DNA of 64,000 nt from Alloiococcus otitis ATCC 51267 (GTDB lineage: Bacteria > Bacillota > Bacilli > Lactobacillales > Carnobacteriaceae_A). Positions 44,818 to 51,759 of the stretch are shown here, piece after piece. The stretch covers positions 317,570-381,569 of the forward strand of contig NZ_JH992957.1 in assembly GCF_000315445.1 (NCBI RefSeq), read 5' to 3'. The notes under the pieces are model-generated. The model had not been told where the DNA came from, searched no databases, and saw nothing but the letters and a program-made list of their open reading frames with translations. Within the stretch, counting starts at the first letter, position 1. Every line of letters begins with the position of its first letter. The position numbers and the translations under genes are program-made.

Positions 44818-45708
44818 TTAGAAATTGGCTTGGGGCTGGTCTGGGAATTCGATCTGAAAGCGACTGCCTTGGCCTATGTTTGACTCAACTTGAATGGGGT
44901 GGTTGAGCCGGCGACTAATGCTTTGGACAATAAAGAGGCCCAGGCCAGTTGACTTTTGGTTCAATTTGCCATTAAAGCCGGAATAACCCTTGTCAAATAT
45001 TTTAGGCAAGTCTACTTCACTGATCCCCACCCCCCTATCTTCAATAAAGAGACTTTTGTCTTCAAAATAAATATGGACGGAAGTGCCTGCCGCATATTTC
45101 AAAGCGTTGTTCAAGACTTGCTCAATCATTAATTGAGACCAATTGGCATCGGTGATCACCTTCTTTAATATAGGTTGGTAAATTAATTTTGTTTTCGTCT
45201 GGATAAATTGACTGGAGTACTTTCTTAGCAATGGCTTCATAAGGTCATCCAGACTAACACAGGCAATATTTAAGTCTGTTTCAGGCTTGTTTAATTTTAG
45301 GAAACTCATGGCTAATTGGCTATAATTTTCTATTTTTAAAAGGAGGGGGTCCAACTCTCTTAACTTTTGATCTCTTGCTAGGAGTTTGGCTGCTGTTAGG
45401 GGTGTTTTGATTTGGTGGATCCACAAAATGAAATAGTCTTCTAGCTTTTGATAGTCTTGAGATTGAATGTTTTTTAACTGCTTGTAGGCTTGGTCTAGCT
45501 CTTGGTAAGCCTTTTTTAGTTTTTCCTCCTTTTGATACTGACTATATTTGACCCCGAAAAGGACTAGGCTTAGGAATATGATTAAGCTAGTGGCTAGCAA
45601 AAAGCCGTAAATGGGTAGGTTTAGGAGCCAGTAAACGAGTCCAAAAACCAGTATACTAAGAGTTAAGATACTTAATGATAAACTTTCTCGCTTTAGGAAA
45701 GATCCCAT
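44818..45708 (-). CDS. BceS-type intramembrane-sensing histidine kinase
   Basis: A 296-aa kinase. Two transmembrane helices (~10-30 and ~33-53) are separated by only a few residues, so there is no real extracellular sensor domain. This is the mark of kinases that sense through the partner ABC transporter. The phosphoacceptor is H98 in WIHQIKTPL, the BceS-type variant. N (NNALKY), G1 (EDRGVGI) and G2 (STGLGLFI) boxes follow. It overlaps the regulator gene by one base (TAATG). Confidence 0.92.
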   Translation of the reverse strand: MGSFLKRESLSLSILTLSILVFGLVYWLLNLPIYGFLLATSLIIFLSLVLFGVKYSQYQKEEKLKKAYQELDQAYKQLKNIQSQDYQKLEDYFILWIHQIKTPLTAAKLLARDQKLRELDPLLLKIENYSQLAMSFLKLNKPETDLNIACVSLDDLMKPLLRKYSSQFIQTKTKLIYQPILKKVITDANWSQLMIEQVLNNALKYAAGTSVHIYFEDKSLFIEDRGVGISEVDLPKIFDKGYSGFNGKLNQKSTGLGLFIVQSISRRLNHPIQVESNIGQGSRFQIEFPDQPQANF

Positions 45709-46388
45709 TAGCCCTCCTCCTTAATTCGGTAGCCCACATTTTTCTTGGTTTGGATAAAAGACTCTGCCCCCAATTTCTTTAATTTTTTGCGCAAGCGGGA
45801 TATGTTGACAGAAAGGGTATTTTCATCAATGTAGTCATCTCCTTGCCAGCAAGCTTCCATCAGAGATTCCCGACTAAGGTAGTTGGGATGGTTTTGAAAG
45901 AGCTGGTACAAGATCACTAATTCGGTCTTGGTTAAATCCACCTTACTACTCTTGCTTTCAAGTTGACTCTTTCCTAAATTTAAGCTAATCCCATGCAAGA
46001 TTACTTGGGTTGACTGGTTTATTTGAAAATCATAGGTCCGTCTCAAAAGCGCTTGTATTTTAGTGATAAGAAGGGGGATATCAAAAGGCTTAACGACAAA
46101 GTCATCAGCTCCCATTTGCATAGCCATGATTTGGTCCATGTTATCACTGCGGGAACTGATAAAGATAATGGGGACTTTGGAGCTTTGACGAATTTCCTGA
46201 CACCAATAATAACCATTATAACTGGGGAGATTGATATCCAACAGGACTAAATGGGGGTTGATCTGGTCAAATTCTTGCTTAATATCAGTGAAATTTTGAC
46301 AAGTAAAAATTTCATAGCCCCAAGATAAGATTTGCTTGGCCAAAAGTCTGCGGATAACTTGATCATCCTCAACGATCATAATTCTCAT
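45708..46388 (-). CDS. BceR-type response regulator (OmpR/PhoB family)
   Basis: A 226-aa regulator. The receiver domain has ED pair E7-D8-D9, phosphoacceptor D51 in LLDINLP and the conserved K near 101 (VKPFD). A C-terminal winged helix ends RLRKKLKKLG...VGYRIKEEG (given in parts). It should bind the inverted repeat ahead of the transporter genes. The ATG at 46388 has GGAGGTT upstream. Confidence 0.93.
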   Translation of the reverse strand: MRIMIVEDDQVIRRLLAKQILSWGYEIFTCQNFTDIKQEFDQINPHLVLLDINLPSYNGYYWCQEIRQSSKVPIIFISSRSDNMDQIMAMQMGADDFVVKPFDIPLLITKIQALLRRTYDFQINQSTQVILHGISLNLGKSQLESKSSKVDLTKTELVILYQLFQNHPNYLSRESLMEACWQGDDYIDENTLSVNISRLRKKLKKLGAESFIQTKKNVGYRIKEEG

Positions 46389-46415
46389 ACTTGAACCTCC
46401 TCTATAGTCTTCCCA

Positions 46416-46424
46416 ATTATAGCA
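46416..46424 (-). promoter_or_regulatory. Promoter of the two-component regulator gene (extended -10)
   Basis: On the minus strand TGCTATAAT lies ~28 bases upstream of the regulator ATG. A second TATAAT occurs at 46442-46447. Confidence 0.55.
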
Positions 46425-46447
46425 CGCTTTATGTCTTGGCTATTATA

Positions 46448-46630
46448 ACTTTTTGACTCAAAGTCCTATGTTCTAGCCCTGGTCTTGCTTTTCCTGCCGA
46501 GAAAATTACTTGCTAGTACCAACAAATAGTAAAATCAGATTTTAACTGCTGATTTATGCTATTTTAAAAGGAATAATTTTGTTGCTATATACAATCACTT
46601 GCAAAATCAGCTGACTCCCCCTTGGCTTGG
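46448..46630. other. AT-rich intergenic region with a long inverted repeat
   Basis: No gene seen. The arms AAATAG-TA-AAATCAG (starting near 46525) and CTGATTT-ATG-CTATTT (ending near 46564) can form an extended hairpin. AAAATCAGCTGA recurs ~50 bases downstream. Confidence 0.4.
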
Positions 46631-46659
46631 TTGTATTTAAAAGGGTATGTTATCATAAT
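46631..46659 (+). promoter_or_regulatory. Sirtuin gene promoter
   Basis: TTGTAT (46631-46636), 17 bases, CATAAT (46654-46659). Confidence 0.6.
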
Positions 46660-46677
46660 AAGGAAGAGATGGGCTTT

Positions 46678-46725
46678 CTTGCAGGACTAGTTTTTACTTG
46701 ACTGAAACTATAGCTAGTCTGCAAG
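46678..46725 (+). promoter_or_regulatory. Leader hairpin ahead of the sirtuin gene
   Basis: CTTGCAGGACTAG pairs with CTAGTCTGCAAG (one bulged G) around a ~23-base loop. It ends ~10 bases before the AGGAGG, so it could affect translation. Confidence 0.45.
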
Positions 46726-46747
46726 AGGCTAACTAGGAGGTAAAGCA

Positions 46748-47479
46748 ATGGATGAAAAAGTCCAACAATTACAAGCTATGATCGATTCATCTGACCGTAT
46801 TGTCTTCTTCGGTGGGGCAGGGGTGTCAACCGCCAGTGGCATCCCAGACTTCCGGTCTTCTGAGGGCTTATACATGCAGGAGTTAAACTACAGTGTGCCG
46901 GCTGAAGAAATTATTTCAGACCGTTTTTTTGCCAACCACCCCAAGGAATTTTTTGACTTTTATTTTAAGAACTTGGTCTTTGAAGGTGCCCAGCCCAACT
47001 ATGCCCACACCTATATTGCTGACTTAGAGAAGAGGGGCAAGTCGGTGGCTGTGGTGACCCAAAACATTGATGGCCTTCACGAAAAAGCAGGTAGCCAGGA
47101 GGTTTACAAGTTGCACGGGTCAACCCTAGATAATTACTGCCTGGACTGCCAGCAGTATTATGCCTATTCAGACCTCCAGCTAGACCAGGAGGGGGTACCC
47201 CGTTGCCCCAAAGACGGGGCTATTGTCCGACCTGACATTGTCTTATATGGCGAACAACTCGATTTATCTACCCTCCAAGCAGCCATCTACCAAATTTCCC
47301 AGGCTGACTTATTAGTCATACTCGGGACCTCACTGGTGGTTTATCCAGCAGCTGGCTTGGTGGACTACTTCCAAGGTGACAAGCTAGCTGTAGTTAATAA
47401 AACAACCATCCATCCTAGACGGACAGATGGTTTAATCATCCAAGAAGATATTAACAAGGTCTTCAAACAGTTGACCTAA
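46748..47479 (+). CDS. cobB: NAD-dependent protein deacetylase (sirtuin, CobB/SIR2 family)
   Basis: A 243-aa sirtuin that removes acyl groups from lysines using NAD. The NAD-binding motif GGAGVSTASGIPDFR starts at residue 22, QNIDGLH is at 105-111, and the catalytic histidine is H123 in LHGS. The zinc site has C131, C134 and C153, but the fourth position is aspartate (CPKD, D156) where CxxC is usual. Zinc may still bind with a Cys3-Asp set. The ATG at 46748 has AGGAGG upstream. It is convergent with the YolD-like gene. Confidence 0.92.
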   Translation: MDEKVQQLQAMIDSSDRIVFFGGAGVSTASGIPDFRSSEGLYMQELNYSVPAEEIISDRFFANHPKEFFDFYFKNLVFEGAQPNYAHTYIADLEKRGKSVAVVTQNIDGLHEKAGSQEVYKLHGSTLDNYCLDCQQYYAYSDLQLDQEGVPRCPKDGAIVRPDIVLYGEQLDLSTLQAAIYQISQADLLVILGTSLVVYPAAGLVDYFQGDKLAVVNKTTIHPRRTDGLIIQEDINKVFKQLT

Positions 47480-47504
47480 CTGGGTCTTTGTTAGTCTGCT
47501 ATCT

Positions 47505-47930
47505 TTAAGGAGCTTGGGATCCAGGTTTTTGGTACCAGTCTAAGGGGTCCATCCATTCAATATGGCGGATGTCATCCAGCTGGCACTTGCTTTTTTGGCC
47601 AGCTTGGTTGACTAGGTAAATAAAGTTATCCTTATAGCCCTTTACCAGATAGGGGAGGCTAGGGTAGTGGCGGTCCCTTTGGATGGTGTTGGCCTGGATC
47701 CGAACCGGTTTTTGGTCGATAAAGGCTTCATATAAATATTGACTGATTTCTGGCAAGTCTTGCTGGTCATAAATTTTTTGACTAGCTAAGGACTTGTCAG
47801 TTTTTTTGACTTGCTGGAGGGCTTCGGTGTGGTCTGACAGCATCATCCCCATCCATTTCAACTTGCCCCGGTCCTGGTAGCCCAGTTCATCTGGGGTGTA
47901 GTAGACCTTGCCATCGTCGTGGTGGGCCAT
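47505..47930 (-). CDS. YolD-like family protein
   Basis: A 141-aa protein of the YolD-like family, small proteins found beside Y-family DNA polymerases in Firmicutes and their phages. Landmarks are DRGKLKWMGMMLSDHTEAL near the N-terminus and a C-terminal region ending in HIEWMDPLDWY. The ATG at 47930 is chosen because GGAGG lies 7 bases upstream; the in-frame TTG at 47948 overlaps that site. It lies 47 bases downstream of the polymerase gene in the same SOS unit. Biochemical function is unknown; a polymerase-modulating role is inferred from linkage. Confidence 0.75.
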   Translation of the reverse strand: MAHHDDGKVYYTPDELGYQDRGKLKWMGMMLSDHTEALQQVKKTDKSLASQKIYDQQDLPEISQYLYEAFIDQKPVRIQANTIQRDRHYPSLPYLVKGYKDNFIYLVNQAGQKSKCQLDDIRHIEWMDPLDWYQKPGSQAP

Positions 47931-47977
47931 CTTCCTTCCTCCTTTCAAACTTGGTCCTTATTTGAATAGCCGGTAAG

Positions 47978-49312
47978 CTAGTGACCTTCACTTTCTGTTT
48001 TTTTGGGGTTGTCACCTGCCCGGTGGCCACCGACTAAGCTGTCCCGGTAGATAGCCATGCTACCGTCTAGCAGGCTATTGGCTGGCAGGATAGCGGTATT
48101 GCCAAAGCGACTTTTAATATGGTCAATGACGGCCATTTTCTTCTCCTCCCGGACTTGGTCCTGATTATCTTCAAATAAGCTGAGTTGGACCCCTTGCTTG
48201 GGAGCAATCTGGCCGAAAGTGACATTGACCACCCGGACTGGTTGGTAGTCATAATACTGGTCAAAAATATGGACTAGGTAGTCTTGTAATTTTTTGGACG
48301 AATCGGTCGCCTCGATGGTGACCTGGTGGCTAAAGCCGGCTGCCAAGATGTCTCTGGAATAGCCAATCGTCAGCTTAACCAAGCCTGCTGTTTGTTGGTG
48401 CTTGCGCAGGCGCATGGTGTTTTCTTCCCCCATTTCTCGGATGACTACTTTAATCTCATAGGGGTCGGTATAGTCTTTTTGTAAAATTTGATTTCGGGAG
48501 TAAGAAGAAGACTGGGGTGTGTAGTGGTCGGAAAGCTGGGTCCGGTCAATCCCGTGAGCATGGAAGAAGAGTTGCTGGCCGATAATACCGAACCGGTCTT
48601 TGAGCTTGGCCAGGTCTGCCTGGGCCAGGTCGTAGACAGTCTCAATCCCCAACTTATTGAGCTTGGCCTTGGTCCGAGACCCAATGCCCCAAAAGTCAGC
48701 CAAGTCCTCAATTTTCCAGACAGTATGAGGGACGTCTTGGTAGCGCCAGTGGGCAATATAGTGGCTAATAGCCTTCTTCTTAGCCTGGTGGTCCAAGGCC
48801 AGTTTGGCTAAAAGGGGGTTGTCACCAATCCCGACGGTGACTACCAAACCCATCTCTTGCCAAATCTTATCCTGGAGGGTTCGGGCAATTTGGTAAGTCG
48901 TCCCGAAAAGGCGGTGGGAGTGGCTAACATTTAAAAAGGATTCATCGATACTGTAGGGGTGGAGGTCTTGGTCGCTAACAAACTGGCGAAAGATGTTTAG
49001 GATCTCTAGGTTTTTCTTGAGGTAGAGGGCCATCCTCGGCTCGACAATTTGAATATCTGCCTCTTGGGGGATATCAAAAACCCGGGTGCCTGTTTTGACC
49101 CCATATTCTGCCTTGATTAGGGGGGAGGAGGCTAAAACGAGGCCCCCTTGCCGGTTGGGCCGGCTGACTACGCAGATCCGGGCATCTAGTGGGTTCAGAT
49201 TTCGTTCCACCGCCTCTACGCTAGCAAAAAAACTCTTAACATCAATGCATAGGATGTCCTGCCGGGGCTCATTATCATAGTTCATATGAATTTCTTCTTG
49301 TTTTCTATACAT
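47978..49312 (-). CDS. Y-family DNA polymerase (UmuC/UvrX-like, SOS translesion synthesis)
   Basis: A 444-aa error-prone polymerase. The palm carboxylates are D24 in CIDVKSFFASVEA and D123-E124 in YSIDESF. The fingers/thumb with an HhH segment (DFWGIGSRTKAKLNKLGI) and little-finger domain follow. A beta-clamp-binding QLSLF occurs near residue 380 in GVQLSLFED. The ATG at 49312 has AGGTGG 5 bases upstream; the GTG at 49321 lies in that site. A near-perfect LexA box in its promoter marks it as an SOS gene. It resembles the UvrX/YqjW group rather than DinB. Confidence 0.9.
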   Translation of the reverse strand: MYRKQEEIHMNYDNEPRQDILCIDVKSFFASVEAVERNLNPLDARICVVSRPNRQGGLVLASSPLIKAEYGVKTGTRVFDIPQEADIQIVEPRMALYLKKNLEILNIFRQFVSDQDLHPYSIDESFLNVSHSHRLFGTTYQIARTLQDKIWQEMGLVVTVGIGDNPLLAKLALDHQAKKKAISHYIAHWRYQDVPHTVWKIEDLADFWGIGSRTKAKLNKLGIETVYDLAQADLAKLKDRFGIIGQQLFFHAHGIDRTQLSDHYTPQSSSYSRNQILQKDYTDPYEIKVVIREMGEENTMRLRKHQQTAGLVKLTIGYSRDILAAGFSHQVTIEATDSSKKLQDYLVHIFDQYYDYQPVRVVNVTFGQIAPKQGVQLSLFEDNQDQVREEKKMAVIDHIKSRFGNTAILPANSLLDGSMAIYRDSLVGGHRAGDNPKKTESEGH

Positions 49313-49327
49313 AAAGACCACCTAAAG

Positions 49328-49341
49328 GGAACTAACGTTTG
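49328..49341. promoter_or_regulatory. Second, weaker LexA-box-like palindrome
   Basis: GGAACTAACGTTTG, exactly 30 bp from the main LexA box and inside the untranslated leader of the polymerase gene. Arms match GAAC / GTTT(G) but the centre deviates from consensus. Confidence 0.45.
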
Positions 49342-49351
49342 CTTAATTCGT

Positions 49352-49380
49352 ATTATAGGAACATACGTTCGAATAGTCAA
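49352..49380 (-). promoter_or_regulatory. SOS promoter of the Y-polymerase / YolD-like operon
   Basis: On the minus strand TTGACT (49375-49380), 17 bases, TATAAT (49352-49357): close to sigma-A consensus. The spacer is almost entirely LexA box. Confidence 0.88.
49358..49371 (-). promoter_or_regulatory. LexA box (consensus) at the Y-polymerase promoter
   Basis: Minus strand CGAACGTATGTTCC matches the Bacillus DinR/LexA consensus CGAACRNRYGTTYC at every position. It fills the spacer between -35 and -10. Confidence 0.93.
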
Positions 49381-49462
49381 GTCTTTCATCTCCTTATAGG
49401 ACTCCCTTGGGATATGTGGTAAAATAAGACCTAACACTGATGCTTTTATAGGAGGTTACTTT

Positions 49463-50017
49463 GTGAAGCAAGATTTAGCAGCATATATTGGTCATGGGTT
49501 GCGTGATTTGAACCCCTTTTTCCAGTGGAAGGTCCAAAACAATTCCAACCGGCAAACAGTGGAAGTTTTGGTTAGCTTCCGCATTGATTTAGAGGATAAA
49601 GCCCCGGGAATCCAAGATCAATTTGGGACCACCCTTAATACCAATTACCTACAGTTTGAAGATGTTATTGCCTTTTATGACCCCATCCAATCGGACATCC
49701 AGCCTGGCAATTACTTACGGGCCATTCCCTTTGACAACACTTTGGGCATAGACCGGGGTCAGGTGGATGTGACCTTGAAACATTTGAACCGAGTCCTGTC
49801 AGCTGGGAAAACAGACCTACAAGACTTTGTCCAAGACAGCCAGCGCCATGACTTTAATTTGAACTGGGACCAGCACAACTTAGACCAGGCTCTTGAGACA
49901 GCTAAAAGTCTCGACCGCTTCGGCCAGGACAAGTTATTTATGGACTTTGAAAAACATGAATCACTCATTAAGACATTTACTGAAGGGAAGCAAAATGACG
50001 GAGTGGAACGAATTTAG
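49463..50017 (+). CDS. DUF3013 family protein
   Basis: A 184-aa acidic soluble protein without signal peptide or membrane span. The pattern FEDVIAFYDP, LRAIPFDNTLGIDRGQVD and KHLNRVLSAGKTDLQDFV (given in parts), then FNLNWDQ, fits the DUF3013 family of Lactobacillales, typically located just upstream of prmA as here. Function is unknown. The GTG start at 49463 has AGGAGG (49452-49457). Its 3' end overlaps prmA by 23 bases. Confidence 0.7.
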   Translation: MKQDLAAYIGHGLRDLNPFFQWKVQNNSNRQTVEVLVSFRIDLEDKAPGIQDQFGTTLNTNYLQFEDVIAFYDPIQSDIQPGNYLRAIPFDNTLGIDRGQVDVTLKHLNRVLSAGKTDLQDFVQDSQRHDFNLNWDQHNLDQALETAKSLDRFGQDKLFMDFEKHESLIKTFTEGKQNDGVERI

Positions 50018-50960
50018 CGTATGGATTAACCGTGAGGCAGCCGATGCCGTTTCCAATATTTTGTTGGATCTAGGGTCATCTGGCCTGTCCATCAATGACC
50101 GCCAAGACTTTGCCAACCTACCCGAGTATGGTTTTGACGGCTTGTGGGCCTTAGATGAGTCCAAATTTCCCGAAGGCCAGGTAGTCATCAAGGGCTACTT
50201 CCACCAAGAAGACCGACTAGACCGCCTCAAGCAAGAGATAAAAGACCGGGTGGACAAACTGAAGGACTTTGACTTAGAGGTGGAAAACTATCAGGTGCAC
50301 TACGCTCAGGTCAATGATGAAGACTGGGCGGATACCTGGAAAAAATACTACCACCCGGTGGCAATCAGCCACTTTATAACCATTGTTCCCAAGTGGGAAG
50401 ACTACCAAGCCCAAGATGGCCGGGAGATCACCATTAGCTTGGATCCGGGTCTAGCATTTGGAACAGGAACCCACCAGACCACCCAACTCTCCCTCCAGCT
50501 CTTGGAACAATGTGTCCGCAAAGGGCAAACAGTGGTGGACGTTGGAACGGGGTCTGGGGTCTTAAGCATTGCCAGTGCCTATATGCAAGCCGGCCAGGTC
50601 TATGCCTATGACCTGGATGATATTGCAGTTGCTTCAGCTAAAAGTAATATTGCCCTTAACGGTTTCCAGAACACTATTTCAGTTCAAGCTGGCGACCTCC
50701 TCCAAGGAGTTGACTTAGAAGCTGATCTGGTGGTAGCTAATATCCTAGCTGAGATCATTGGACCCTTAATCCCCCAAGCCATGCGGGTATTAAAAGAGAA
50801 TGGGAAATTTATTTCCTCCGGCATCATCAAAGAGAAGAAAGACCACATCATCCAATGCCTAGAGGCGGGGGGCTTTGTTGTCGACCAAGTCAACCAGATG
50901 GACGACTGGGTAGCTATTTTAGCCCGCAAACCCTTTGCTGACCCAGGCCAGGATGATTAA
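49995..50960 (+). CDS. prmA: Ribosomal protein L11 methyltransferase
   Basis: A 321-aa SAM-dependent enzyme that methylates L11. The N-terminal substrate domain begins EWNEFSVWINREAADAVSNIL. The SAM motif is VVDVGTGSGVLSIA, and NILAEII corresponds to the catalytic N-x-x-x motif. ATG at 49995 with AGGGAAG upstream matches family starts. In many relatives rsmE follows; here deoC follows 15 bases later. Confidence 0.94.
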   Translation: MTEWNEFSVWINREAADAVSNILLDLGSSGLSINDRQDFANLPEYGFDGLWALDESKFPEGQVVIKGYFHQEDRLDRLKQEIKDRVDKLKDFDLEVENYQVHYAQVNDEDWADTWKKYYHPVAISHFITIVPKWEDYQAQDGREITISLDPGLAFGTGTHQTTQLSLQLLEQCVRKGQTVVDVGTGSGVLSIASAYMQAGQVYAYDLDDIAVASAKSNIALNGFQNTISVQAGDLLQGVDLEADLVVANILAEIIGPLIPQAMRVLKENGKFISSGIIKEKKDHIIQCLEAGGFVVDQVNQMDDWVAILARKPFADPGQDD

Positions 50961-50975
50961 AAAGGAGAGATCAAG

Positions 50976-51629
50976 ATGGCAGAAAACTTAGCAGCAATCA
51001 TCGACCACACCTTACTAAAACCAGAAGCTAGTGAAGCAGATATTCAAAAACTTTGCTTAGAAGCCAAGGACCACCAGTTTAAATCCGTTTGCATTAACCC
51101 AGCATGGGTAAAGTATGCCAGCGACTTATTGGCTAACACAGGTGTTGCCGTTTGTACCGTGGTGGGCTTTCCCCTAGGGGCTAACACAAGCCAAATTAAG
51201 GTCCAAGAAGCCCAAGCAGCTATCAAAGATGGAGCCAGCGAAATCGACATGGTTCTTAATATAGGCCGGTTAAAAAGCGAAGACTTTGCCTATGTCTACG
51301 ATGACATAGCAGGTGTGGTCAAGGCTTGTCAGGGTCAGGCCTTGGTTAAGGTGATCATAGAAGCTTGCTTGTTGGACAAAAACGAAAAGGTCCGAGCCTG
51401 CGAAATTGCCAAACGAGCTGGGGCAGACTTTGTTAAGACCTCAACTGGCTTCTCCATCGGTGGAGCGACCGTGGAGGATGTCAAGCTTATGCGAGCCACT
51501 GTGGGACCCGACATGGGGGTCAAAGCCTCTGGGGGTATCCGGAGCTTAGAGGATGCCCAAGATATGGTCCAAGCTGGAGCAAGCCGGCTGGGTGCTTCCA
51601 GCGGGGTTGAAATTATCAGCCAATCTTAG
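50976..51629 (+). CDS. deoC: Deoxyribose-phosphate aldolase
   Basis: A 217-aa class I aldolase splitting deoxyribose 5-phosphate to acetaldehyde and glyceraldehyde 3-phosphate. The Schiff-base lysine lies in [18 protein letters not shown] (given in part: VKTSTGF). A second essential lysine is in [12 protein letters not shown] with AAAGGAGAG. It is closely coupled to prmA although functionally unrelated (nucleoside catabolism), and no other deo genes are nearby. Confidence 0.96.
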   Translation: MAENLAAIIDHTLLKPEASEADIQKLCLEAKDHQFKSVCINPAWVKYASDLLANTGVAVCTVVGFPLGANTSQIKVQEAQAAIKDGASEIDMVLNIGRLKSEDFAYVYDDIAGVVKACQGQALVKVIIEACLLDKNEKVRACEIAKRAGADFVKTSTGFSIGGATVEDVKLMRATVGPDMGVKASGGIRSLEDAQDMVQAGASRLGASSGVEIISQS

Positions 51630-51648
51630 TTGGAATGTCCTTATTTTA

Positions 51649-51677
51649 TTGAAAAGGGACCTAAAAAAAATTATAAT
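51649..51677 (+). promoter_or_regulatory. relA promoter
   Basis: TTGAAA (51649-51654), 17 bases, TATAAT (51672-51677). Confidence 0.8.
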
Positions 51678-51689
51678 AATAGTTACTAC

Positions 51690-51717
51690 AAGGACTGTGA
51701 CCAGGGTCATGGTCCTT
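51690..51717 (+). promoter_or_regulatory. Leader hairpin ahead of relA
   Basis: AAGGAC pairs with GTCCTT and an inner TGAC/GTCA extends the stem. ATTCTTTAA follows, so weak attenuation is possible. Confidence 0.45.
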
Positions 51718-51759
51718 ATTCTTTAATGGATTGCTAGAATTAATTAGAAGGTGTTAGAA

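Noticed and set aside
49893..49994. Upstream extension of prmA inside the DUF3013 gene
   Set aside because: It lacks a ribosome-binding site and family similarity; the ATG at 49995 matches PrmA starts.
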